64,000 bases of DNA, from assembly GCA_963931925.1 (NCBI GenBank), contig OZ007571.1:60514125-60578124 (forward strand), written 5' to 3'. This document shows positions 43,124 through 54,771 of the stretch, piece by piece; position 1 is the first letter of the stretch; the number at the start of each line of letters is the position of its first letter. The DNA is from Onchidella celtica (lineage: Eukaryota > Mollusca > Gastropoda > Systellommatophora > Onchidiidae). Below the pieces are notes generated by a model. That model made no database searches and was not told where the DNA came from. It saw nothing but the letters and a program-made list of their open reading frames with translations. Made by a program: the position numbers and the translations under genes.

Positions 43124-44035
43124 ATGGTGAACAGCTGAGCAGCATTAATTGGATGTACAAATAGGCACAAGCCTAGGAGTAAGTCAGCAGAGACCAAAGC
43201 AGATGATCTCACATTTCATCAGTTTCCAAAAGAGCCAGTCCTTCATGAGAAATGCATCAGAGCTGTCAGACGAAAGGATTTTATTCCTACAAATTTTTCA
43301 TTTATTTGCTGTGATCATTTCCTGCCATCTGATTATGATGACTGTGGATTTCAATTGTATAATAAATCACAATGTTGTACCATCTGTTTTCTCATTTCCT
43401 GAAGACATGAAAAAATGTCAGCAAACTCCATGCCAAAATTTGTCAAGGAGAGCTAAGGATACCTGTCACCTGACAGATGAAGTGAATGAAGCTACAGACA
43501 CTCAGACTCCTCTGGATAAGGTTACAGATACACGGACTATTCCAGGCAAACCTCGTAACAGAAAAAGTGTACCAAGGAAAGTTATCTGTCACCTGACAAA
43601 TGAAATGATTGAAGGTACAGATACTTTTCACTTGACAAATGAAGTAAGTGGAAGTACAGATACTTGTCACCTGACAAATGAAGTAAGTGGAAGTACAGAT
43701 ACTTGTTACTTGACAAATGAAATAAAAGATAGTTGTCACCTGACAAATGAAGTAAAAGATACTTGTCACCTGACAAATGAAGTAAAAGGTACCTGTCACC
43801 TGACAAATGAAGTGAATCAGGGTTCAAATATCTGTCGCAGGACAATCAAAGTGAATGATTCATTTGAAAGTGACCATATATTCGTTTAAAATGAAACCAG
43901 CACCACACCAGTGAAATGAACAAATTCCATTAAGGACCTTGAACTACGAAGAGAAAACTCAAAGTGAAGCAGCAAGAAGTGAGGAGAGCTAAAAAGAAAC
44001 AAAAAAGACTTAGTGATCTTTTAAAAAATGTAAAT
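43124..44035 (+). pseudogene. THAP-domain/coiled-coil protein gene, decayed, unit 2
   Basis: Starts MVNS, then TGA (43136-43138) at the position of the first zinc ligand as in unit 1, then LIGCTNRH, FHQFPKEP, AVRRKDFIP and CCDHF. One extra base after DYDDCGF shifts frame; afterwards VVPSVFSFPEDM and a long open stretch follow. It holds eight CHLTNEV-type repeats, in 39-base (13-aa) and 30-base (10-aa) forms, and a Lys-rich coiled-coil end with a further frame break after a lost stretch near 43945. No SINE interrupts the repeats here. Function in the intact ancestor: DNA binding through THAP; the repeat role is unknown. Confidence 0.8.
43465..43835 (+). repeat. Coding-type tandem repeat CHLTNEV
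   Basis: TGTCACCTGACAAATGAAGT recurs about every 39 or 30 bases; spacer lengths are multiples of three. The minus-strand frames over it are shadows. Confidence 0.9.
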
Positions 44036-45170
44036 AAGTTTATTACATATTCTTACCTTTTCTGATCTTATTTCATCTTGTAAAATGCATTCAACAAAAA
44101 TCTGCAAACGAGTGAAAGAAGGACAGGGAGAGAGAGAGAAAGGATGGGGGGGGGGGGGGGGGAGGGCGGTCTTAATAGATATAAATGATAAATGAAGTGA
44201 CTGAAAGAGTACAGATACTTTTCACCAACTTTATTTGTGTTACATGATATCCTCTTACTTTATATGTAGTGAACATTTCAGTAGCCGTATTTAATTACAA
44301 TTACCATATTACAATAGATCTGAGGTTGAGAGATTATTTTGCTCTTCAGAAGGTTTTCCGCTTTCCAGGAATATTTTCTCTGCTTCAAGTCAGACAACAG
44401 TTACCTCACTAAAATGTGCAATGTTGAGCATTGTATGGCTTTCTTTACATTCAAAATTCTGTGCTTTGAGATTGTTTTATTATTCTATTCATTATATGTC
44501 AACAGTGAGACATTATTGTATGATATTACAGGTACATGTATCAACACAGCATTGAAGCAACAACCGGTCCAATTGTATAAAACACACAGTGATTTCCATT
44601 TTTTTTTCTTTCATTCCCACTGATAGCTCAAAGGTTACTAAGTGAAAGACTCAGGAGAATTGGTATCCATTGTGCATTGAACAGTTACAGCGTCAGCAAG
44701 AAAAACGCTACTCAATACTTATCTATTCTTTAAGGTGAAATCATTTTATTGTGCATGATAAACTATTATATTTTAATGACTGTAATATGCAGTCACTTGC
44801 CTATTACTGGTCAGTCAAGTTCTTTTCTCATCTTGTATTACCTAAACTCACATGGTATTACTAAACCACGGATTTGGAAATGGAATAACTCGATGGAAAA
44901 TCAGATCACTTCATTTTGGACTGGCATTTTCCTGTTTCTTCACAAATTTGTGACTGCTCTACACTAATAACACATGCCATTTTTGACGTTTTTGAGATAT
45001 TTAAGAAAAAACTGTTTCTTTTGCGGTCATTAGGTGGGTGATTCATGCCATTATGGTTCTGTTGGATTATCAAATTTTTCTATCGGCACATTTCTTTTTC
45101 TATGATACTATCTGATAGCCCTCATGCTCAGAAATGCAATGAACAGACAGTTGTCTTTTGGCATAAGTAA
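44036..45170 (+). other. Downstream of THAP relic, unit 2
   Basis: Collinear with 11560-12714, with a G-run at 44147-44162. The exon-like block 44627-44733 after CCACTGATAG is open for 35 codons (QRLLSERLRRIGIHCALNSY...) to TAA. Unit 1 lost about five bases there and is frameshifted. Family not recognised. Confidence 0.45.
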
Positions 45171-45353
45171 TGTAAACACTGCTCAGTCTACCATGCTCAC
45201 TGTTGTCGTTTTAACCTGCAGTCCTATTGGAACAAAATGTCTCTCCCTTATCAAAAAAGTGGTTATGTGGATCGACTTGCTAACTTGGTTCCAATGAACC
45301 CAGTGTTAACAATGGCTGAAAATGGCCGTCTTTTAACAAATGCCAACTTTTGA
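45171..45353 (+). CDS. Conserved unrecognised terminal exon, open in unit 2
   Basis: Sixty codons from the base after TAA to TGA read CKHCSVYHAHCC, QSYWNKMSLPYQKSGYVDR, LVPMNPVLTMAENGRLL. The unit 1 copy (14482-14674) aligns codon by codon but has a nonsense change and many replacements. Unit 2 lacks the acceptor-like TTTGTTGTTTCAG of unit 1 because its left flank is deleted. Cys/His-rich start; family not recognised. Confidence 0.4.
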   Translation, partial: CKHCSVYHAHCCRFNLQSYWNKMSLPYQKSGYVDRLANLVPMNPVLTMAENGRLLTNANF

Positions 45354-46426
45354 CACATGAAATACAGTACTTTAAAACAAAATTTAAATGTAATTTCGTT
45401 CATTTTAATCCTTGCTTGAAAGAATCACAGTAACAATGTACATAATCACCTTTAGAAATTACAACTACGCTTATTTTCTGCGATCTTCTCAGCTCACATG
45501 GAAACAATGCACTAAAAAGTGGTCTTGCCCATTTTGCTTTGACCAAATGAAGGAACAGTAGACTAGGCAGTTTTGTGTATTCTATTTTTTTTTTTTTAGA
45601 TCTTTGTACTGATTAATTTTCTTAGTTATGTTTGGGAAATAATGTACGTACAGCATACCCTGAAAATAGCATTTTTGACAATTTTCAACTGCACGTTTTG
45701 TGACCTACGTCATTGTATTGTTTGTCATTTATTTGACTGTTGGCTCTTGTTCCTGAGAGAGGACATAATATTACATTTGTTATTTTATGTCAATCATATT
45801 TGAATTTGTTGGTGTAAATTATTATGTGTATTAATCATTACATTAGATTGTTGTAGGACTTGTGAAGGGCTTGTGTCCAGTTTCCTATATTTGAATAAAC
45901 TGTATATTATGGCTGAAATTTTTTTGATTAATTTTTGCTTTGGTATGTGTGTAAGGCATTGTTATGTTCTGTTCTCCCATCCACTTCCTGGCTCACTGCT
46001 AACTTTTCTTCATCTCCATATTCCTTCACTAATCATGAGCTTTGTCTTTTCTCTCTCACCCTCGGTAATCACATCACAAATTTCTTCCTTCCTTCACACC
46101 ATGTTTTCATTACATTCTTTCATTCATCCCTCTCTGTGTTTTTAAATCATCATTTCCCCAACTCTGATTGTCCATGTCACACTCCATCTTTTTCTGCTGT
46201 CTCCATCCTCTCCCTGGTCTTCTCTCCCATTTCTCGGTCTTTGCCTGTCACCTCTCTATATACAATATTGCATTTTCTTTTTATTTCTCTTCTCTTTCAA
46301 CAGTTTTCCCCCTTTGTGACTTTCAGTTTCACCTTATTCTCTTCCTTCTTTCTGAGGTTGATGAAAGTTTGTACTTGTGCAACATCCCTTTAGGAGGGGG
46401 AGAGAGTATATATATGTAATTTGCAT
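45354..46426 (+). other. Non-coding, shared with unit 1
   Basis: Collinear with 14675-15700. The C/T-rich tract 46000-46360 yields long Ser/Phe/Leu frames by composition. Confidence 0.5.
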
Positions 46427-46620
46427 ATCGAGGAGTGCCTGCGCAAAGTCCGTATCGCCAGTTTTGTCAATTTTACAGGAGAGCGATTTGAAAGTTTGAC
46501 ATGAAGTATCAAATGTCTGTTACGACCTTTAAATCCTCATCAATAATTAATTGATTCGATAACAGAATTTTCATCATATCAAAATGTAGAACTTACCAAG
46601 GCAAAACAGAATATACTATA
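46427..46620. mobile_element. Fold-back MITE-like element, unit 2, inverted
   Basis: GAGGAGTGCCTGCGCAAAG, TTTACAGGAGAGCGATTTGA and ACGACCTTTAAATCCTCATC are the reverse complement of the element at 14027-14280. The right end is degraded into an A-run. It sits about 1.9 kb (in unit coordinates) from the unit 1 element and in the opposite orientation. Confidence 0.55.
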
Positions 46621-47481
46621 AAAAAAAACAAGAAACAAACAAACTAGGCCTAAACATGTGTCACCCATTAAAGTCAAATCAATACGTTGTCCTTGAGTCG
46701 GTAAAAATACTCAACATTTGAACTACATTTTCACTATATCTTGTTCAGAAGAGCTAAAACTTTGAAGACAAATTTCTCACAAGTGGAGTCAACAGTTGTC
46801 AATAGAACGCTTGTCCAAGTTGTATTCAGAGAGTACAATAAGCTGGTGGAGGCGAGAAGATGAAAGTAAAAGAGAATGGAAGAGTGTGCTTAAATTTAGC
46901 TGAGCAATCCAAACACTGTACTTGTATGTGTCCCAGAATTAGGAAGTCGGGAAACTTTGTTCTCATCCAGACTGTGTTAAATTGATAATTCGTGGTGTAA
47001 GTAAAATTAAACTTTCAAATTTGATTATTTAAAATGGACACCAAAAGATATTGCAAATCATTACAGTGGTAAAATTAATGTACTTATTATGAATAAAATG
47101 AAATACAATGAAACAATAATTCATGTATATTAATTTAGTTCTAATGTTTGGTTTAATAGCTTTCTTTGTCTTGGTTAACGCAAAGCTGTGAAAAAGCATA
47201 AAGTGTTAAGATGCTAAGAAGAGATAGGTTGCATGTAAAAGCAACTTTTTTTCTTCTTTATCATACTAAATAAATAAACTAGATGTATGATTTTGAAACG
47301 CTATTGTTAGGGGACCGTAGTGTAATTGCAAAGCCGAATAGAGAAAATATTGAGTTGTGTTCACTGCCCATCTGTAGCTTATTATGTAAAATACTTGGAC
47401 ACAATAAAACTCTCAAAGTTGAATGGACAGAAACAGGTGGCAGGTCGCAGTAGGACCGAAGAACATGCAGTTTGTCTACAG
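46621..47481 (+). other. Non-coding, shared with unit 1
   Basis: Matches 16830-17765 from about 46705, with an R2 copy at 47330-47400. No gene. Confidence 0.5.
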
Positions 47482-47988
47482 CAGTGGTTCTCAACGTGGG
47501 CGATATCATCCCCCGGGGAGCGACTTTGAATTCCAAGGGTGGGGGGGGGGTGAAAATGAAGGAAAGGGCGTCAAGGGGGCGAAAATGGTGGTGGGGGTGG
47601 CGATTTTCTTTTTTTTTTTTTAAAGGAGGAGGGGAGTGAAGACATGGATAGAGGATTATTGGGGGGGGGGGGATGTTACAGCGCAGTCATTAACTTATTC
47701 AACAGCACGCGGGTTTGGGTTTTATGAACAGAAAAGGCCAGCTATTTCTGTTAGTGCATTTGATAAAAAATGCTTTCTGTTTTATAATGAATAAGCAAGT
47801 ATATATAGCCTATTGTCATTAACAATTCTTTGATAAACTTTACATCGTAATTTGTGTGTAGTCTGTCTTCTTGTGAAATATATCTGTTGGCTTTGGGTAA
47901 GGCTTTTTTGGGGGGGGGAGGGGGGGGCGAGGACAAAAAATTTGGAGCTTATAAAGGAGGCAATCGCCTGAGAAAAACTGAGAACCAC
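47482..47988. mobile_element. hAT-like MITE
   Basis: Left end CAGTGGTTCTCAACGTGGG and right end CTGAGAACCAC form the short inverted repeat typical of hAT/Charlie elements (CAGTGGTTCTCA). The sequence inside is G-rich with several G-runs. It is absent at the matching place in unit 1. An 8-bp target duplication is not clear. Confidence 0.6.
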
Positions 47989-48504
47989 AAGGCAAGGCCA
48001 CAAGAGGCAAAATTGAGGTTGGGGCGGAGGGGGGGGGGGGTTGTTGGCGCGGAATAGGCCATCGTTCCTGGCGAGTCAATACATTGTTTTTATTTGAATA
48101 ACGATAATAATAATAAGAAGAACGCATCTTGGTAGTTTTCTCCCAGGTCGGGGAAATGTACTGCAGAGCTCTATGGGAGTAGGTCAGTAATATATTCTTT
48201 TTAATAAAGAAAGACAGCAACACACTCAGGCAGGGCATTGGGAAAGAGTGAGCGGTTTCCTAATCACCAACACAGTAATTCAATTCAATCCCCTGCATTT
48301 TTCTCAACCACTCGTGCATTATTCTGGTTACTCGGTGATACTTTATTCACCAGCACTCACAAACACGAACACACTCACATTGCATTGGCTGTATTATTAA
48401 AATTTGTACTCAACGGTGTGGGTCAAGGTTTCTCCAGTGAAATGGTGTTGAAAACGTTATCGCCTCATGCTGTCCGATCATACTTTTTTTTTTTAATACT
48501 TCAG
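47989..48504 (+). other. Non-coding, shared with unit 1
   Basis: Collinear with about 17810-18339; it contains a G-run near 48030. No gene. Confidence 0.45.
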
Positions 48505-48588
48505 ACCCACGGAAAGAGTCAGTTTTGTGAGTGCAGTGACTCTGTAAAAGCTAAACTTATTTCAGTGACAGATGAATTACCGTCGAAG
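48505..48588 (+). CDS. Conserved short exon with FCEC motif, unit 2
   Basis: Twenty-eight open codons (THGKSQFCECSDSVKAKL..., ending SVTDELPSK) lie between an acceptor-like T-rich tract with CTTCAG and a donor-like GTATGG. It is three codons shorter than unit 1, in frame. Confidence 0.35.
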
Positions 48589-48872
48589 GTATGGTGTGTT
48601 TTTCAAGGAGTTCTACTACACTCGCCTTACAAAACTCTTGCCAGGATTAAGGAGGACCTATAAAGGAGTGAAGACTTTACAGCTTTAGTTGCAGTCAAGA
48701 CTGTTGTTTTTGTCTGCACAGCATGACATGGTGAGCTTATAGGGGTTGATGGCAGGTAGGGCTGTTTATTTGATCATAAGATTTAGTGCATTTTTTTTTG
48801 TTAATGAAAACTTGGCCTTCTCCCTCTCTCTCTCTCTCTCCCTCTCTCTCCCTCCCCCCCTCTCTCTCTCTT

Positions 48873-50812
48873 TGTGGAAAGGGGGATGGGATGATTTAGG
48901 GTTAAGCTTAATGAACATGAATCCTTTTTCTGTCGTACTTATACTGGAACTGACCAAATAAAGAGCTCCTTTGAGAACGTTTATTTTACGTTGCATTTTG
49001 AAAGGCTTTAATAATTATGTATGTTGTAACTTGTGCAGATCATCTGCAAGACCAAACCAAAAAAAATGTTAGCTTTAAGAAAACCCTACTGGATTTTCAA
49101 CACCGTTGACATACCACATACCACCCATCTGCGAAGGTCAAATTTAATTTACGTAACAGAATAAATCATCATACACTGAAAGGTATAAAAGAAAAAAGAA
49201 TTGTCTCGCTAATTTTAAACTCTATTAAAAACATGTCAATAGGATGAGTGTCAATTTGTATTTCACTATTTTGATAAAAATACAGATCAAATAAGATGGT
49301 AAAACGAAATCAAAAACCATGCATACTGTAAAATTATTGAGGTCATCTATATCTAATACATGTGCCATTGTCTGCTTTTCATCAGTGTGACCAATTTGAC
49401 AGTAACCTGAAGTAGAGAAAAGATCTAAATGTATTAGATTTTGAGACAAGGAAGGTGAGCGTTACTGACGAAAATGGTTAAATGGTTAGGCCTAAATTAA
49501 AATATTTTCTGGCACCGTCTGATTTTTCCGTCACTACTTGGCTCTTCTTTATGTTTTAGATTAGGCTGACGAGTAGAGAACAGATCTCCAGCGTTTTACA
49601 CTTCCTTTTGTGATGGCCAATTGGCAAAGGATGATGTTGGCTCAATTTAGTCTCTGGTAAAGTTCACTATATTTATGGCTTATTATATAATTGATATATT
49701 ATGTAACGTGTATAACTGATGAAGGGAAGGAATCCGAGAAAATAGCAATATTTGAAGGGAAGAGCCGTTAACTCCCTTTTATTAACCAAAAAAAAAATGT
49801 ACCCGTTCTCTTATAATTGTGTTACTTTCTGAAGCCTACTAAAATGTGTGTACCACAAAAAAGATGAATAAAAAATAGGGGCACAACAAGCACAGATGGA
49901 GCTCCTTCAGAAAACTAACAAATCTAACACTGTTGACGTTGTCTCCTTGCAGCTGGTAACCCTATGGAAATCCGACACTTAGGAATAATGTCAAGTTGGC
50001 ACATTGGAATGACATCATTCCTATGTAGATCCCCTGGTTGTGACATTGCGGTGACATCAGTCTGATGTAGGGAATCCATTCCTATGGTAACCCTACCAAC
50101 CTTACAGAAATCCTATATATCTCTATGATTAACATAGGGATGCTGTCTAAGCTTAGCTTGATTTTCAGTAGGATCTAGGTCTAGATTTCCTGATGAGTTC
50201 CTGATGTCTTTGAACTCTTACAATTCTTATTTCTTTTTGTTTGTGATTAAAAGAGTAAACTGTAGGGTCAGTGATTGGTAACAGGGATAAAGACAGATTA
50301 GAATTTGATTTAGGGTTAGCTTTAGGGATTGTCTGGGTGGTCTGAACGTCCAGAACTCTTCCCATCCTAATTCTTGTGGTGCTGTGATGGCAGTGTAGTT
50401 GTTTCAAAAGAATGCACAGTACATTAAAAGCACAGATTATCATGATGTAAATGTAAGTGATCAAAGTATTTTGAATCATTTTGATATTCTAGTTTGTAAT
50501 GTGGTCAAGTAACCTTAACTCTTTATTTTTTTAAAAGATCCATTAAATAGTATAATTTGATGTCATCTTTGCCAAACATTTTCAAGTGTAGTTTTTAGAA
50601 TATTTTACAACATATCCTTTGTGCGGTGTTTACTAAATTAGTTAGCACCATTTGCAACCAGAACAGAGTGTAATCCTGTCTGCCTATCACTTGTGGGTGT
50701 ACCTTAAGAAAAGGGAATAGCCTAAGTGTCACCTCTTTGAATCTTCGTGCACAAGTTCTATGAAACTTGCATACATGAATTCTCACATGTAGATAGCATG
50801 CATCTTATTTAA
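48873..50812 (+). other. Non-coding, shared with unit 1
   Basis: Collinear with 18747-20652. It contains an R1 copy at 49945-50160, the most complete of the family, and the first half of the 515-bp duplication (50455-50810). Confidence 0.5.
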
Positions 50813-51469
50813 TCATCATCATCATTGCCTTTCTCACCCTGGATCAGGGTATAGGCCACCAACAAACACTTTCCATCCCTCTCTATCATGGGCCAGTCTC
50901 TTTACATTATTCCAAGTCTTTCCGCTTCGTTGCACATCATTTTCTCTGGCTCTTCTCCACGTTCCGCGCGGCCTTCCTCTTGATCTCTTGCCCTGGGGAT
51001 TCCAATCCAATACCTTCTTCGTGATGCTGTTTCCTGGCCTCCTGAGAGTGTGGCCGATCCATCTCCATCGCCTCCTACCAATTTCCTCTCTGACTGGGTT
51101 CTGTCTTGTTCTTTTCCATACAATTTCATTGCTGACCTTGTCTGTCCATCTGATCTTAAGTAGCTTCCTCAAACATCTGTTGATGAAAACTTGGATTCTC
51201 TTTATGCAGGCCTGGGACGCATTCCAAGTCTCACATCCATACAACAGGACTGACTTCACATTCGAGTTGAATATCCTCAGCTTTGTTTTTAGAGATATAT
51301 CCTTGGTTCTCCAAATCTTGCTTAAGGATGTGAAAGCTGCCTGTGCCTTTCCAATTCGTGCTTTGACTTCTGCCTCTGTTCCTCCCTTATTGTCAATCAT
51401 ACTACCAAGATAGCAGAAGGACTCTACATCTTCCAGTGGTTGATCTCCTACTGTGACTTGTTCGCTTAG
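50813..51469 (-). mobile_element. RTE-like LINE, 5'-truncated insertion
   Basis: ATCTTATTTAA is duplicated on both sides (50802-50812, 51470-51480), and unit 1 has the empty site near 20660. On the minus strand the 3' end is a TGATGA-type repeat (seen as TCATCATCATCAT at 50813), the hallmark tail of RTE elements. The coding part is the C-terminal reverse transcriptase region. Confidence 0.9.
50834..51467 (-). pseudogene. RTE-like reverse transcriptase C-terminal fragment
   Basis: The open frame starts within the insertion (EDVESFCYLGSMI) and reads RIGKAQAAFTSL, LLYGCETW, RRRWRWIGHTLRR and GKRSRGRPRGTWRR to a stop. YLGS..., LYG.E.W, W.GH..R and GRP..W are the standard landmarks after the catalytic domain. 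Endonuclease and YxDD core are missing, so it is dead on arrival, but the frame is uninterrupted, which suggests a fairly recent insertion. Confidence 0.9.
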
Positions 51470-51480
51470 ATCTTATTTAA

Positions 51481-53020
51481 TGCACAGTTTTAATTTCTGA
51501 TTGATTAAGAAAATAACATTCTGTTACAAGGCTTTGAAAAGATGAACACATGGAGCCCACCCGGCCATATGACGCCAGGTTTCACTAATGTTCACAAATG
51601 ATAAAATGTGATAAATGCAGTGGATCACCTGTCCTTCTTGTAAGTGATCAAAGTATTTTGAATCATTTTGTGTTCTAGTTTCTACAGGGGTCAAGTAACA
51701 TTAACTCTTTATTTTTTTCAAAGTTTACTATTAGAATAATTTTGATGCCAACTGGACAATACATTTTCAAGTGTAGTTCTTAGAATGTTTTACAACATAT
51801 TCTTTATCCAGCTGTACCAGAAAAAAGTGTATCGGTCGTAGTTTGGTTGGTGTTTACTAAAATACTTAACATTATTTGGCCAAACTGGAACAAAGCAAAG
51901 TCCCATCTGGCGGTCGCCTGTGACTGCATTGTAAGAAAACGGAATGAATCTTCACATGTAAGTTTTAAGAAGCTTACACATAAAAATTCACACATACATA
52001 GATAGCTTGTATTTTATGTAATGCCCACTTTTAATTTCTGGTTGATTGAAGGAATAAAATTCTGTTTCAAGGCAACCCATACAGCCAAGTGAGGCCTGGA
52101 TTCTAGATGGAAACACCGGCTGTGGCAGTGCATGTCGCTTTTTCATAGTACGCCTGAAAAAAGTTGGAATTTTTTTAAGGCACTGGCTAGACAAAGGATA
52201 TCCTCATTCATTGAGTCAGCACATATCAGTTACTGTATGCATGAACTTGGTGTAAATCCGCCAGTTTTGCATCATGGCATCTGCTTAGTAGTGCTTATGG
52301 TCACCTAGGTGTAAAACTCGAATTTAATTGATATGCATGAACAAAATTTATAGTAATTATACCTACCCCTTAATATGCATCAATTGCCACTTACCGCTGT
52401 AACAAAAATTGTCATTACACATGCACAGAACTTGTGTCAGCCAATCCCAGCGACTTGACACTGTGAGAAACTCAGTCACACATACGCAGTAATGATGTAA
52501 ACAAAGTAGAGGCTGCTGAGTGTGAGGCGAATAATGCAGACACTTTGGCATTCATTGTAGCGTGTTCTTGCTGTTTATCATCTCATGGTTTGAAATGGAG
52601 AAAACAAAGAAAGTAACTAATATTTTATCCCACAATATTATCATTTTGTGAAGTGGAAACTTTTTTGTTTGATGAGGAAAATTTCTTTTTTCCTCTCTTC
52701 CGTACTTCTTCAAAACATTAAGCCCACGCTGGAGACAACATCAGCGATGGATTTTGAAGTTTCATTTTCATTAGTAACAGAATGTTGCAATTTTGCTAAT
52801 TAGAATTATAACCCTGAATCAAATAAGGATGGGAGAGTTGACAAGGAGCGGGAAAAATTAAATGCTTAAGCTTACTCTTATCTTTTCTTAATTTTGGGTA
52901 GATTCTATCAAATTCCGGACTAAATACTTTGAGTCAATTGCACAAATTCTGTTGAAAAGGCATATTTATATTTTCTTTGTAGATCTGTAAGGCGGCAATA
53001 TAAGATTTGTTCTTTCAGGA
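51481..53020 (+). other. Non-coding, shared with unit 1
   Basis: Collinear with 20653-22150, including the second half of the 515-bp duplication. No gene. Confidence 0.5.
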
Positions 53021-53216
53021 TTTGCTCTGAGATAGAGAGATAGAGAGATAGAGTGAGCGAGACAGGGAGAGAGAAAGAAGCAGTGCAGTGTGTTGAGCGC
53101 TTTGCAGGCAGCTCCATTCTGCTCTGTGGTTGACATGTTGTTTCTGTAAAGCGCATAGAGCATTTTAAATGGATATGCGCTATATAAATGCTATACATTA
53201 TTATTATTATTATTAT
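53021..53216 (+). mobile_element. LINE/SINE 3' tail with ATT repeats
   Basis: A GATAGAGA repeat at the start, then GTAAAGCGCATAGAGC, GATATGCGCTATATAAATGC and an ATT array. The GCGCTATATAAATGC-(ATT)n ending is widespread in L2/CR1-type LINE and SINE tails of marine invertebrates. Unit 1 lacks it. Confidence 0.6.
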
Positions 53217-54290
53217 CCACCATGTAATCGGCTTCACTCATCTTCTTTTAATTTTTGGTAGATCTCTATCAAATTTCGGACTAAATACGTTGATTCAATT
53301 AGGCTATACAAATTCTGCTGAGAGGGCATATTTTCTTCGTAGATCTGCAAGGCGGCAATAGGATTTGTTCTTTCAGGATTGATAGTGATAGGGATCAGGC
53401 TTAATAGCAGATGCCACTTTTGTATGCACGTTAAGCGCTACCTTTTGTGTTCAAAGGTCCAGAATTTGTGCATTATAATATATATAAATTTATTCATTTT
53501 TTGATGAATGCCAATTTCATTTTGGAGACTCGTCATTTTTTATTGTTCTCCGTCCAACTGACAAATTGCTTTTATTTCTCCATAGTGAATATTGTGATTT
53601 GGCTGTTGGATTATTTGAGTTTGTGATCACAATAAAAAATTCTGTTCTCCAAAATTTTTTTTTTTTTTTCATTGTTTGTTTTTCTGTAAATTTTTGAAAA
53701 TGTATAATTCGGAAAAAGTCCAAGCTAACATGTAAAACTTGTTCATGCATTTCATTTTTTGCTGTTTCTTGTCTCAACAGTTATCTTATTTCCATTTTCA
53801 AATCTCGATTAGTTAATGTTGTTAAATGTGCTTAGCCCTTCTCCTTCGGAATGGATAATCTTTTTTGTATCGATTTGGTTCCCTTAATACTGAATAATGG
53901 TGTCATTCCCAAGTCATGTTGATATTTATATTTACAAACAGGAAACAAAAAATTACGAAAAAAAAGGTGTGATGAGAAAAATGTAACTGTAGAGAAAGAA
54001 AATGGGGATGTGGAGGGATTTTTCAAAAATAAATATTGATTTCGTTATCATATTTAAAGAAGTTATTGGAAGTCGATTAATTAAGTAGTATCGATTCCCA
54101 CTTCCGGTTTGTAATAAAAACCAAGACAGTGACAAGGGCAAAGGTAGATAATCATGTTCTTGAGTTTTTAATATTTTGAAACTGCAAAATTTTGAAATCT
54201 GTTTATCAAGAGGTGCATATCTTTAAGGAATAACGATAAACCCAAGTGTTTGAATGAAAACAAAAAGTTTTGAGTAAGGTTGATAAAGGA
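53217..54290 (+). other. Non-coding, shared with unit 1
   Basis: Collinear with about 22330-22560 and 23160-24005. No gene. Confidence 0.5.
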
Positions 54291-54310
54291 ATAAATTTAA
54301 TATATGAGTT

Positions 54311-54370
54311 TATGCATAATGAGGTCAAACCCATAATGAAAGACAATGTATGGATTCTGTGTCATATAAG
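54311..54370 (+). promoter_or_regulatory. Candidate Pol III type-3 promoter, unit 2
   Basis: The same octamer-like word, PSE-like TCAAACCCATAATGAAAG (54325-54342) and CATATAAG (54363-54370) as in unit 1, without a change. Confidence 0.45.
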
Positions 54371-54392
54371 AAAACCCAAAATTTATTTATAG

Positions 54393-54771
54393 TACAGAAC
54401 AGCCACTTTGGGGAAACTCGGGTGGTTACTGGCTCCTGCTTCCATGTAGCGTCGAGGTCGGCGGTCGACCAAGGTACTCGCACGGCTAGTCATGCCCAAC
54501 TAGCCTGTAAAGCTTAGGGTCTGGCGAGTTTCCTCCCTTGAGGCGCTTCTGAGGGACTGAGAGTTGGGGTGGAGTTTGGTCGGGGGTAGGCCGGACAAAA
54601 CATACGGATTAGAACCTACTTCCTTAGATCTTAAGGGGCAACTGGTACTTTAGTATTAGACTTAGGATCGTCCATGTCATGGGAAAAGTGCTCTCGCAAC
54701 CACATATTCAAACGGCACATGTAGTGTAGCTATGTAGGGTAATGTGTGCTGGAGTCCCCGTGCCACTTTTT
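54393..54771 (+). ncRNA. Candidate structured Pol III RNA gene, unit 2
   Basis: Copy of 24114-24491; differences are two adjacent bases near 54720 and one near 54741, all outside the hairpins listed for unit 1. The T-run 54767-54775 follows. Conservation falls off right after it. Confidence 0.5.

Noticed and set aside
43465..43835. Regularly spaced repeats that might recall a CRISPR array.
   Set aside because: Units are contiguous and coding-type, spacers are not unique, and the DNA is animal nuclear.
43443..43845. Minus-strand frames of 118 and 87 codons with FICQVTSI-type repeats.
   Set aside because: Shadow of the plus-strand CHLTNEV repeat; no homology or start context.
45873..46419. 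Overlapping Ser/Phe/Leu-rich ORFs up to 152 codons, also 15245-15586.
   Set aside because: C/T-rich tract; frames change between units and no splice or protein motif supports them.
47751..48238. Pro-rich minus-strand ORFs around the G-runs.
   Set aside because: Low-complexity translation inside and beside the hAT-like element; absent in unit 1.
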